Shown here: one piece after another, positions 32,343 through 42,498 of the stretch | How positions within the stretch are numbered: the first letter of the stretch is position 1 | How the letters are laid out: each line of letters starts with the position of its first letter | Source of the DNA: Obelidium mucronatum | Lineage: Eukaryota > Chytridiomycota > Chytridiomycetes > Chytridiales > Chytriomycetaceae | DNA length: 64,000 nucleotides | Assembly: GCA_025765595.1 (NCBI GenBank) | Contig: JAIVFH010000023.1 | Span: 307,610-371,609 of the forward strand | Direction: 5' to 3' | The notes under the pieces: model-generated | Seen by the model: the letters and a program-made list of their open reading frames with translations, nothing else | Told to the model about the DNA's origin: nothing | Database searches by the model: none | Program-made: the position numbers and the translations under genes

Positions 32343-35082
32343 TTGATTCTGACACCACTTCTTTCAGAACGCTACTTTGAAAGAAAACATCCTATTTGGT
32401 CGTCCTTACGATGAAACTCGATACAAAAACACGATTCGAACTTGTTGTCTCGAACCCGATTTACGGGTCCTACCCCAAGGCGACCAAACAGCCATCGGCG
32501 AACGCGGAATCAACCTCTCTGGCGGTCAAAAACAAAGAGTCAATTTGGCTCGACTTGTTTATTCTGATCCCGATATTGTGCTTATGGATGATCCTCTTTC
32601 GGCTGTTGACGCGCATGTTGGACGGGCGCTATACAATAACTGTTTTCAAGGAGCTTTGAAAGGGAAAACACGGATTTTGGTCACGCATCAAGTGCATTTA
32701 CTATCATCTGAAATCGATCATGTTATTCTCATGAAGAATGGGGCTATTGCTGAGCAAGGGTCGTTTAATGACCTTATGAAATTGCGGGGTGGAGAATTTG
32801 CCCAAATGATGGCGAACTTTGGCAACAGTAAGAGTGAAGATGAAAAAGAATCGAGCAAGAAATCGGATGAAAAAGGCAGTCAGATTGTGGAGAATGCGGG
32901 CATTGAAAAGAAACCAGATGCTCCTGTTGGTAGCGGTGGTATGGCTGTGGAAGAGAGAGAAATTGGTGCCGTTGCGTCACACATTTGGTGGTCATACATT
33001 CGAGCAATGGGCGGAACTTCATTTTTGATGCTTGGTGGATTGATGATTCTACTAATGCAAGGGTCTGCGCTTGTAAGTAACTTGTGGTTATCCTGGTGGG
33101 CATCGGGAAAATTCGACTATGAGTTAAATACTGAAAATTACATGGAGGTGTACATTGGATTAGGTTTGTTGATGTTTTCTAGAAGTTTTTGTTGTATTAA
33201 TTAACGTTTTGATTTGATTGAACAGGAGTGTTGAACATTCTTGGGACATTGTTTTATGGATTAGTTTTTGCATTTGGAGCAACGAAAGCCGCTCGACTTC
33301 TGCAAGAGAGTGCTCTTTCCAGAGTCATCAGAGCCCCAACAAGCTTTTTCGACACCAATCCTTTGGGTCGCATTGTCAACCGTTTCAGCAAGGACCAAGA
33401 CGTTGTCGATAATACCCTCCTCGCCAGTTTTGTTCAGACTGTTACCAACTTTGGTCAAGCCGTGACAACGTTTTCTCTTATTGTTGCATCCACTCCTCTG
33501 TTTTCGATTCCACTTGTTCCGATCATGGGAATTTACTATATCCTGCAAAGAATTTATCGGACAACAGCTAGAGAGTTAAAGCGAATCGATTCGATATCCC
33601 GTTCACCGCTGTATGCAAGTTTTGTAAGTCGATTTTTCTGGTGATACATCTGTCGCAGATATATTAAACCAAATTTCACAACATTGATAGGGTGAGACTT
33701 TGACAGGTCTCCCAACAATTCGTGCCTACCGACAAGAAGCCCGCTTCATCACTCAAAACACGATTGCCACAAATGCCAACAACGTTCCTTACTTTTGTCT
33801 CTTCCAAACTCAAATGTGGTTTAGTTTCCGACTTGGATCAATCAGTGCAGTGTTGGTGTTCTTTGCAGCTGCGTTCGGAGTCCTTGGGTCTTCGTGGCTG
33901 TCTCCAGCGATTCTTGGGCTTTCGTTGACGTATGCACTTCAAGTAACTCAAGTTTTGACGTGGGGAATCCGGCAATTCACTGATTTGGAGGTGGCAATGA
34001 ATTCTGTGGAGAGAATGGATCACTATGCCAAGAACATTGACAATGAAGCCGCGCCAGTTGTTGAAGATCATCGCCCGCCTCCTGGATGGCCGTCAAAGGG
34101 AACGATTGAGTTCAAGGACCTGGAGATGAGATATGCGCCTGAACTTCCTCTTGTGGTAAAGGGAGTCTCGTTTGAGGTTGGGAATGCAGAAAAGATTGGA
34201 ATTGTGGGACGCACTGGATCTGGAAAATCTTCTTTGATGCAGGCGTTGTTTCGTATTGTGGAACCGTGCTCTGGTAGCATTATTATTGATGGAGTTGACA
34301 TTTGTCAGATTGGATTGAGTGACTTGCGAAAGGGGATAGTAAGTTTTATGCATTATTTTTTCTTTTGTGTTTGATTTTGATAACGTGAGAACAGGCTATA
34401 ATTCCGCAAGATCCAATCTTGTTTACGGGTACTTTCCGCTCCAATTTAGATCCATTTAATGAGCACCAAGACTCTGAGCTTTGGGACGCACTTGACAGAG
34501 CGGGGCTTAAGCCCAAGATACAGCAAAGTTCGGATGGTCTTGATGGGAAAGTTGATGATGGCGGAGAAAACCTTTCTGTTGGTGAGTTCCCTTTTTTTTG
34601 TCGACGGTAATTTTTTAATTCAGCGATATGAAATAGGGGAACGTCAGTTGGTGTGTCTCGCAAGGGCAATGTTGAAAAAGCCACGAATCTTGATTATGGA
34701 TGAAGCGTGAGTTAACTCTTTTACGGGTTATCACCAACTAAACAGGAGAAAAAAAATAGCACTGCAAACGTGGATTTCAGTACCGATGATTTCATTCAAA
34801 AAGCTCTTCGTAAACATTTCAAAGACGCTTCCATTCTCACAAGTAAGCTTCATGCCATTTGTCCGCCATTATTGATCTAAACAAAATTCAAACAATGCAA
34901 CAGTCGCACATCGACTGAATACGATTATCGACTATGACAGAATCTTGGTCTTGGATGGCGGAGTAGTTTCCGAATACGCAACTCCGCGTGATCTTCTTGC
35001 GGACAACAACTCGCGATTCTATGGAATGGTAGCGGAAACAGGCCCTTCCAACCTGCAACTGTTGAAGGGAATGGTTTTGTGA
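30255..35082 (+). CDS. ABCC/MRP-type ABC transporter (frame break near 31640)
   Basis: A multi-exon gene with the full TMD1-NBD1-TMD2-NBD2 layout of a short ABCC exporter. TMD1 begins near [13 protein letters not shown] and includes [27 protein letters not shown] and [22 protein letters not shown]1 has Walker [15 protein letters not shown], signature [10 protein letters not shown] and Walker [17 protein letters not shown]2 includes [24 protein letters not shown]2 has Walker [36 protein letters not shown], signature ENLSVGERQL, Walker B RILIMDEA and the H-loop IAHRLNT. Family members export glutathione conjugates and other anions. Introns carry T32, C47 and (TG)n tracts. One extra G in a G5 run near 31641-31646 shifts the frame; removing it joins EMG to [12 protein letters not shown]. 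Confidence 0.88.
31181..31212. repeat. T32 homopolymer inside an ABC transporter intron
   Basis: Thirty-two T on the coding strand lie between LMFVN (donor GTATGT) and the exon beginning [11 protein letters not shown]. Confidence 0.92.
31412..31458. repeat. C47 homopolymer inside an ABC transporter intron
   Basis: Forty-seven consecutive C are followed by A7 and the acceptor AG. The intron begins GTAAGG after GVGILLLII, and the next exon begins [12 protein letters not shown], so the run fills the 3' half of the intron. Confidence 0.92.
32248..32341. repeat. (TG)n microsatellite forming most of an ABC transporter intron
   Basis: About 47 TG units start right at the 5' splice site after [10 protein letters not shown] (CAG|GTGTGT) and end shortly before the acceptor CTTTCAG at 32361-32367. 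The donor itself is therefore part of the repeat. Confidence 0.95.
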
Positions 35083-35133
35083 GACTGTGTATTTAATTGA
35101 AAATAAAATCACAACGTGACTTAATCTACTTTA

Positions 35134-37982
35134 TTATTTAGAGTACACTTCTTCCATAGGTTTTACAGATGTGCGTTGATTCTCTTGCACAATTCCTTTT
35201 TGATTCTCATTATTTTGGTCAATACGTTCAACGATTTCCCCAAAGTCTGCAACCTTTATCAGAACTCCAAGGTTGGCGTGTTTAGTGGCTCCCTTCAAGA
35301 CTGGAACAATGTTGCGAATGTTTCCTGCGTCGTCGTCCAAATCATCAATAGCTGTAATGAGATCTGTAATGCCAGGATCGCTAACGTCAGCAAAGACCTC
35401 TCGTGCATAATCCGCAACTGCCGGGGGCCCACCATCTGAAATTTGATTAAAGTCGAGTTTCTCTACTTTAGAATTGTATCGAGCTCCCATCTCGTGAATG
35501 ATATCTACGAGCTTCTCAAGGCGAAAGTTTCCACTTCTGTCGATTCCATCTCCTATGTCGAGTTGACCCGCGGGAATCGCAACAGCAGCTGCACTGGCAT
35601 CGACGCCAGCATCTTGAACGACTGCTTCATTGTCATGAGTCGCTGGAACGAAATCCACTTGACCCCATTCCTGATTACCAACAAAAGAGGTGAAACCAAG
35701 ATCAGCTGCCAATGGTATGCTGCTAATGCTTTGATGAGTAACAGGAAAACCAACAGAGGATGCTTGCGCTTCCAAAGCATAAGACGCTGTCATTGCACCA
35801 CCCGCAACAAGGACAGCAGCGACTGCCAAAGTAGATACGCGACGAAGAGTGGAAAAGTTCTTTGGTTTAACGAAACCTTCAACGACCTTATACTTGTTCC
35901 ACTCGTTTTTCACAGGGTCGGGAACTTCGCTTTTGGGGATAACTGCAACAGATAAATTTTTAAATTGTATTGCGCCAAACGCAAAAAAATTAAAAAAAAA
36001 AGCGACTCAACTGATTTGTTCTGGACTGTTTTGCGCCACTTTGGAAGCATTCAATCCACTTGCTGCAACAGTAGCAGCTGAATTCAGTTTGTACTGGTCG
36101 TCGGACGTGTGAAGGACAAAGTCGCCGTTCTCGTTTACCGTTGCGATTCCCGTGCGATGATAAATCTGATCATTATTCATACAGAATACAGGAAACCCTG
36201 TGCGTTCTGAAACAACTTCGTGGTGGGCTGGGTTGGTTGGATTTGTTCCTGTGAACTTGGTGCTGGCTTCTTCGAAAATTTGAGTGCTGATATACAACTT
36301 TTGGCCTCGTTCAGTGTATCTGTTTCAAAACAAAAAAAAAGTTTTTTTAATGCCTGAGTAGAAACGATTAGAATTCCTTACTACCTGTCCTTCAACTCAA
36401 CAAACCGGGTGGAACCCGTCAGTTCACTACTGATTGCTGTGGCGCTCCATTCACTCGCCCCCACTGCCTTAGCAACTGTTTCTATTCCAGACGCAATTGA
36501 ACTCTGCTCAACCATGGCTTGATCCACAAAACTGTTTCTAGTGGTTGGCGGTTTGCCTGCCGCAATTGCTTTAGAGCAACGGTCAGCAGCACATTCCTGA
36601 GGAGTAAGCTTTTTATCTCCAGTAAGTTTGTCAAAAAATGTGGCAGTGGATTTAAACTTGGTACTGTGGTCCGGTATGGCCTTCCTGGGATCAATTTTGG
36701 TAGTTGCAGTGGGCTCTGAGGTGGCAAGATCCAGCGGTTTCTGAATACTACCGTAGGCTTGTTGTGATGCCTGTAGGGCGATATTGGCTTTGGTTTGAAG
36801 ATCTTTTGCCGCGTCCAGTGCAGCTATAGCAGTTGTTTCGGCAACAGTTACTCCAGGAGGAATAATCGTGGCAGTATCAGCTGTGGCTCGAGCCACTGCT
36901 GCATCGGCCGAATTTTTTGCGGCAAGGGCGTCATTAAGGGCAGCTTTCACTGCATTGACGGCGGCAAAGGAAGCGGCGTCGTTAAGTCGATCCAAGGAAT
37001 ATGCGCACACAGTCCTGGCTGCCAAATCGCTTGAATTCTTTGCTTTGGCTGCAGCAGCACATGCATTGGCAATTGGTACAGTCTGAAAGGTAGGGTTCAA
37101 CGCCGCTGCTGCAATTGCCCCATTGTTGGCCGCAGCTGCACTGGTGGCGGCGACGGTAGCCGCTTCAGCGGAAGCGAATCCGATAGCCGTAGCAGCCCGT
37201 TGCGACGTGTCGGTGCTAGCAAAGGCCGTGGAATACGCCGTGTTTGCGGCCGCCACGTCGGCCTTGCGCGCCGCCACGGCCGCCGGACTACCGAGCACCG
37301 CAGCGTCCAGCGCCTTCTGCGCGGCCTGCGCGGCGTACTTGAGCGCGGCCAGCTGGAAGCCGGACGCGCGCTCGAACTGCGCGGCATTGTCCTTGGTCGG
37401 CGCTGCTACCGCCAGGTCCGCACGCGCCTGCGCTGCCACGGGGCTTGAAAACGCCACAAAGTCAGCCGCGGCGACCGACACGCCGACCAGCGCGGCATCG
37501 ACCGCCGCCTGGCTCGCCGCGACGCGCGCCTGCGCCGCCGCGCTGTTCGCGGCGTTGGCCGCGGCCTGGGCGTCCGCCAGCGCAGCCAGCGCTACGTCGT
37601 GGCGGTCCATTGCGGCCTTGGTGGCGGCGTCGTGCGCGTCGCAGGCCGCGTTGTTTGCCTTGCGGTCGCCCGGCGCTGCGCCCGCCACCGCCACGCGTAG
37701 CCGCACCGCTTCGAGCTGGATGCCAGCGAGCGCATCGGCCGCCGCTGTCGCTGCTGCCGCCGCTGTCTCGCGGTCTGCGTGACCCGCGGCCTTCGTCGCC
37801 TGTTCCTGCTGGAACCTCGCCCGCCCAGCCGCCAGGTCCGCCTTGGCGCTGCCTACTGCCGCCTGTGTTGATGTCCCTGCCAGCTGCAGCGCCGCCTTTT
37901 TGGCTTTTGCCGGAGCCGCCGGAGCCACCGTGTATGCTGTAATGTCCGCAGTAGCCGTTGCTATCAATCCAGCCGTGGCCAT
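35134..37982 (-). CDS. unrecognised alanine-rich protein with one membrane segment
   Basis: Three exons (36385-37982, 36012-36319, 35134-35942) in phase give about 904 residues. The first ~400 residues are extremely Ala-rich (about half Ala) with regular Lys/Asp/Arg and probably form long helices or a coiled coil; the DNA there (37100-37950) is GC-rich. A middle region follows (TKIDPRKAIPDHSTKFKSTA; CAADRCSKAIAAGKPPTTR). One probable membrane helix (VSTLAVAAVLVAGGAMTASYAL) lies in the last exon, followed by ~200 mostly hydrophilic residues. There is no recognisable signal peptide at the start. I do not recognise the family. The gene starts 83 bases from a divergent plus-strand gene. Confidence 0.65.
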
Positions 37983-38065
37983 TTGACGTTTTTAATCAAG
38001 CAAATTGGATTGAACATGAGCCATGTTTCATCCAAAAAACTTTGTGAAATAATCGTGCCGTTCCA
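37983..38065. promoter_or_regulatory. very short divergent promoter region
   Basis: Only 83 bases lie between the start codons of two divergent genes (37982 minus, 38066 plus), so they must share promoter sequence or overlap in their 5' ends. The stretch contains AT-rich blocks but no motif I can name. Confidence 0.4.
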
Positions 38066-39374
38066 ATGGCACCACTACCCCCTACAGACTTTGCTGAGGC
38101 TTCTCAGGAGATATTCGAAGCAACTCTCTTGGTTGCAGTGTACTCGGGAATCGCAACCATCAATGGCGAGCAGTGGCTGGAGGGTGGCGCACCAACTCTG
38201 GACTTCTCGGTCAGTGAGGACAACGAGACGCAAAGACTCATGATGCGAGTGAGTGTATCTTCTCTTGACTAGTTAGCGTCTCTAGGTCTAATTCTAGGAC
38301 CCGTGGAACACAGGCGGCAAACCAGATGTACGCAGCGTTGGCTGAGAAGCAAAGCGCTTTGGATGCAGCAACCGACGCTCTGTATCTGCTGTGTCGCTCA
38401 ATCACTTACTACTGCAAGAGAGAGGAGCTGCGGGTGGAGAGCCGGTAAGGGTCGTGCAATTTGCTTTCTGTATGTTCATTCTCTGTCTACCATTGCGCCC
38501 ACCCCATCAGACCACTGTCTCCCGCCTCCATCGTTTCTGCACTATCGATAGCTCTTAAAGATGTTCGTGCTATGGGTCCACTTGTTGAGCTTTTGCAGCG
38601 TCTCCCTGACAACCTTCAATTGTTTCCATCCATTCTCAAACCAGCGATTGACGCAACGTTTTCTTTCTTTCCGGGATTTATTATGAATCAATTAGCTTTC
38701 AATGTCGTTGATGGCTTCGCTGCCGGCGTTAGCAAGGTCGAGCCAAAGTTAGACTGGACTGCACCTCTCAAAGTTTCAACTGCCTTCCGGGCACTCTACA
38801 TGGGTGTCGACATGATGCGCTTAATCAATACTAGCATTCAAACCAATGATTTGTCTGTCTGGGCCACCCCTCAAAATGTCACTGACAAGACCAAGATTGT
38901 TTTAGCGAATGATATCAAGGTTGTCGAGATCAGTGTGATTCAGCAGGCTGGGGTGTTATCACCGAGTGTGTATCGCGCTCAACATGATGGATTCGACAAG
39001 TTTCTGGAATTTGTAACGTGTGAGTTGTTTTTGCTTGTCAATGTCTGCCTCTCCTCTATTCCGTTTACTGATGACGAAATGGGACAGATAAATGCAAGCA
39101 ATCTGCTGTCTACACATTCTCCAACTACTCTTCTCATATAAAAGGCAATGGTTCTGGGCAATTTGAAGCAAGGTATACGTTGCACACGAGTGTTTCGCGA
39201 AATGCAGGAATAGTTGAAGGGTACATTGGCAATATTGCAGGCGAGTTTGGTGAAGGTGGGGTTCTTCTTGAACTGGAGATGGTTCATGGAATAACGCAAC
39301 CGGACTTTGAATTTGAGAATGAGAATGAGAATGAGAGTGAGAGTGAGAGTGAGAAGGATGGCAGTGATCAATAA
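38066..39374 (+). CDS. unrecognised protein with acidic Glu/Asn/Ser repeat tail
   Basis: Four exons (38066-38248, 38314-38444, 38511-39019, 39088-39374) give about 369 residues. The body is a mixed alpha/beta sequence: EATLLVAVYSGIATINGEQWLEGGAPTLDFSVSEDNE, helical YAALAEKQSALDAATDALYLLC, LKVSTAFRALYMGVDMMRLI and IKVVEISVIQQAGVLSPS. It ends in ENENENESESESEKDGSDQ, encoded by GAGAAT then GAGAGT hexamer repeats. The acceptor at 38313 was chosen to keep the helical AANQMYAAL frame. No family is recognised. Confidence 0.65.
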
Positions 39375-39414
39375 CGTGCCAGAAATTTGACTCTGATATA
39401 ATAATAAAGCGGCA

Positions 39415-42400
39415 ATGGACGCACCAGCAAGCGCAGCGGCAGCGCCTGCCGCACCGACAGCCGCGGCCGAGAAGAGCAGCGCGGCGCCCAGTCCCGCGCC
39501 GGCGCCGCCGCCGCCGCAGCAACAGCCGCAGCCGCAGCCGCAGCTCGGCCTCGGCTTGGCCGCGCTGGCCGCCGCCGCCGGGCCGGGCGCAGTCGCCGCC
39601 GTCGCCGCGGACAAAGACGCAAAGCTGCTGAAGCAACGCGTGGCGGACCTCGAAAAGGTGACTGCGGCCGACGCCTAAACACAACCAACTCACACCAAAC
39701 TGCGACAAATCCCAGGAAAACGCGGTGCTCAAAAAGAGCCTCTTTGATCTGTCAATCAAGTTCAACGCGTTTGTCCACGCCCTGAATTCAAAAGACCACT
39801 TGCAGCAGCCTTCGCTGGGCTCACACAGGCCGCTGACACACAAGCAGTCGTCATTCACCTTCGAACTCGATGCCCTGGAAGACGATGCTGAACTGATTGA
39901 TTCGCTGGTCGGCGATGTCGTGCTCGGATACTCGCACCAGCTCCCAAAAGACTCGCTTGCTCTTGCACTCAACAACCCACACTCACATTCACACGGAGCA
40001 TCAAACGCACAGCAACAGCAACAACAACAACAGCAACAACATACACATCAACAACAGATGCTGAATCAAATAGAGCGCGATTTTGTGTCTCCGCCTCCGC
40101 CAACATCGGCATTCTCAACGTCAGGAGCCAATTTGATCCCATCATCCAATACTGAAGCGCACCAAGTTACATCTCAGGGTCACAATGAATCGAATTTGTC
40201 AGCTTCTGTATCTGCATCTAATTCGGCCTCCGATGTTCTTGGAGATTCCTTTCTGGCATCGAATTCATCAGCCCCTCCCTCTGATTTCAACCCCAATTCC
40301 AGCTTTGGAACATCTGCTTCATCCGGAGCTCCTGTTCCTGCTCCTGCAACCAGCAACGCGACTATTTCGGCTAATTCAGGTCTTGCATCACCTCCTAATG
40401 CTGTATCTCTGACAAATAGTCTCAACTTGAAAAAGACAACCGACGCAGCATTGGAATATGGTACCAGTTTTTGTTCTTTTTTTTAAATTCTTCTTTTATA
40501 TCTTACTTGTTATTTCTTGTCAGGTGATGCCGATCTTGCCGCTATCAAAACTTCCAGTAACAACAGGGAAAATCGGAACTTTTATCTCAAACAAGAACTT
40601 AAGGTTTGAATCCAATTATTGTTTGGCGATTTATCTGCCACCGCCGAAGTCGGTGTTTGTTTTTTGGTCCTCTTTCTTTACCGCCACGTCTCCTACTTGT
40701 CCTTTTCCATTCGCAACCACCCACAAGCTATGCATCATCTTCTTGCTCCTTTTTTTCTTCTCTCGGCTGCCTATGGCAAGCTATTTTTTTTTTAAGTTCG
40801 TTAGAAAATTTCTAAAAATGACTTGATGATTAGGGCCATACTGGGGCTATTTATGCAATTCAATTTTCGCCTTGTGGCAAGTTTGTGGCGACGGGATCCT
40901 TCGACAAGACTGTCCGAATCTGGGAAGGACCATCCACAGCAACCACTCAAAAAGAATTGTCTATACTCAAAAGGCACACACTCAACATTTCTGATTTGTG
41001 TTGGTCTGAAGATTCGAGTCTTCTTCTCTCTGGAGTTAGTATTGTTTGATTTTTTTTTTTTTCGTCCGAGTCAGATTGAGACTCATAATTTATCACACAT
41101 TTTCTCGCAAACAGGGTTATGATCAAACTTGCAAAACGTGGGATGTTGAGAATGGGAAATTTCTTGAATCTTTTGATTGTGATGGTTTTGTGCAATGTGT
41201 CATGTTCAATCCTGCAGGTATGTTGTTCCCGATTTTAACAACCAAACCATTAACCCCCCCGAAAATAAAAAGACAAGAACCAATTTTACTTTGGAACGAC
41301 TCGAAACGTTCTGGGAATGACGGACCGTCGGAAACCTGAAAGTGCTATATCTATTCATAACGACGGAATGATCAATTCTGTTCATGTGTTTAAGGATAAT
41401 AGCTATGTTTTGACTGCAGATTCAAACGGGTTTCTAAAAACTTGGGATGTTCGAACAGGTGATTTTCTTGAGCATTAAAATTTCAAAGTGTAGTTTTTTT
41501 TTTTTTTTTACCAGAAAAATTTTTTAACGTTATTCTTCAAAAAAAAAAAAGGAAAAACGGTGCAAGTCGTTTTGAACGAACCCACTCGGAAACCTATTTC
41601 TCATATTAGTGTTTGTCCCATGACGAATGGTTTTTTTCTTTTTTTTTTTTTTTTTTTTTTTTCCAAAAATCTTGTTATACAAGTTTCTCATTGTGTTTTC
41701 TCAATCAAAATAGCCGAGGAAGAGCCAAGATATATTGGAATCAACAGTTATGATAATGGTATGCAATCTTTTAAAGTGAGTTATTCCTAACCGCAGTCCG
41801 TTGTTTTAGTTATGAGGGTGTACGACAGGGGGCTCAATCCACCTGATAATCCACCAAGAATGGTACACGCCTTGAAGGGACACAAGAATAAAAATTGGCC
41901 AATTAAAAGCTCGTTCCATCGTTTGAAAGATGGTTTGTGATTTTTTTTTTTATGTTCTTGAAGCATACTAAAAACGCACACACACACACACACATACATG
42001 TACTCACTCACACAGGCGGCTCATCAACAAAAAGAACAGGCAGCACCGACGATTTGTATTCTAAAGGAGAATCCTTGTTTGATGTTCCAGATTCTACGTG
42101 AGTATTGGGTTTTTTTTTTCTTAAAATGTCAAAATTCACTGTTTTTTTTTCCTCGTCAGTGACAAATGCTCGGATCCAATCATGCTTCTCGCTACAGGCA
42201 GTGCAGATCCATATGTCTACATTTATGGCATAAGTGCGACTCAGGTACAGGATCTTTTGAGTTTGTGATATTTTTTAATCCGTCAAAAAAAGGGAGCGAA
42301 CGAATTAATCCAGAAACTGGAAGGTCACACTGACCGTGTCTATGCCACCAGTTTTCATCCTACTGAAGGCATTTTGGCGAGTTGTAGTGCTGATTGCACT

Positions 42401-42446
42401 GTTAAGTTCTGGTATAGTGGAAGGAGGAAGGCTCGACAATTATAGA
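39415..42446 (+). CDS. WD40-repeat protein with N-terminal coiled coil
   Basis: A multi-exon gene whose first two exons are 39415-39657 and 39716-40459. The N-terminus is Ala/Pro/Gln-rich and GC-rich. A leucine-zipper-like coil spans the first splice (LLKQRVADLEKENAVLKKSLFDLSIKF). A Ser/Asn/Gln-rich linker with a poly-Gln/His patch follows. At least six WD40 blades are visible: GHTGAIYAIQFSPCGKFVATGSFDKTVRIW, NISDLCWSEDSSLLLSGGYDQTCKTWD, DGMINSVHVFKDNSYVLTADSNGFLKTWD, YIGINSYDNVMRVYD, IMLLATGSADPYVYIY and GHTDRVYATSFHPTEGILASCSADCTVKFW. Coil plus WD40 is the layout of co-repressor and scaffold proteins; the specific orthologue is not clear. Confidence 0.82.
41639..41662. repeat. T-run inside a WD40-gene intron
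   Basis: A near-pure T run of about 24 bases on the coding strand lies in an intron of the WD40 gene, in line with similar tracts in other introns of this window. Confidence 0.8.
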
Positions 42447-42498
42447 GATTTTGATGATTCAAATATATTCATGTGAATTCTCATTTTTCCTCTCAAAT

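Noticed and set aside
38299..38313. Exon starting at the first AG (GACCCGTGGAAC) in the 38 kb gene
   Set aside because: That acceptor leads to an early stop; the next AG (CACAG|GCGGCA) keeps a long helical frame in phase.
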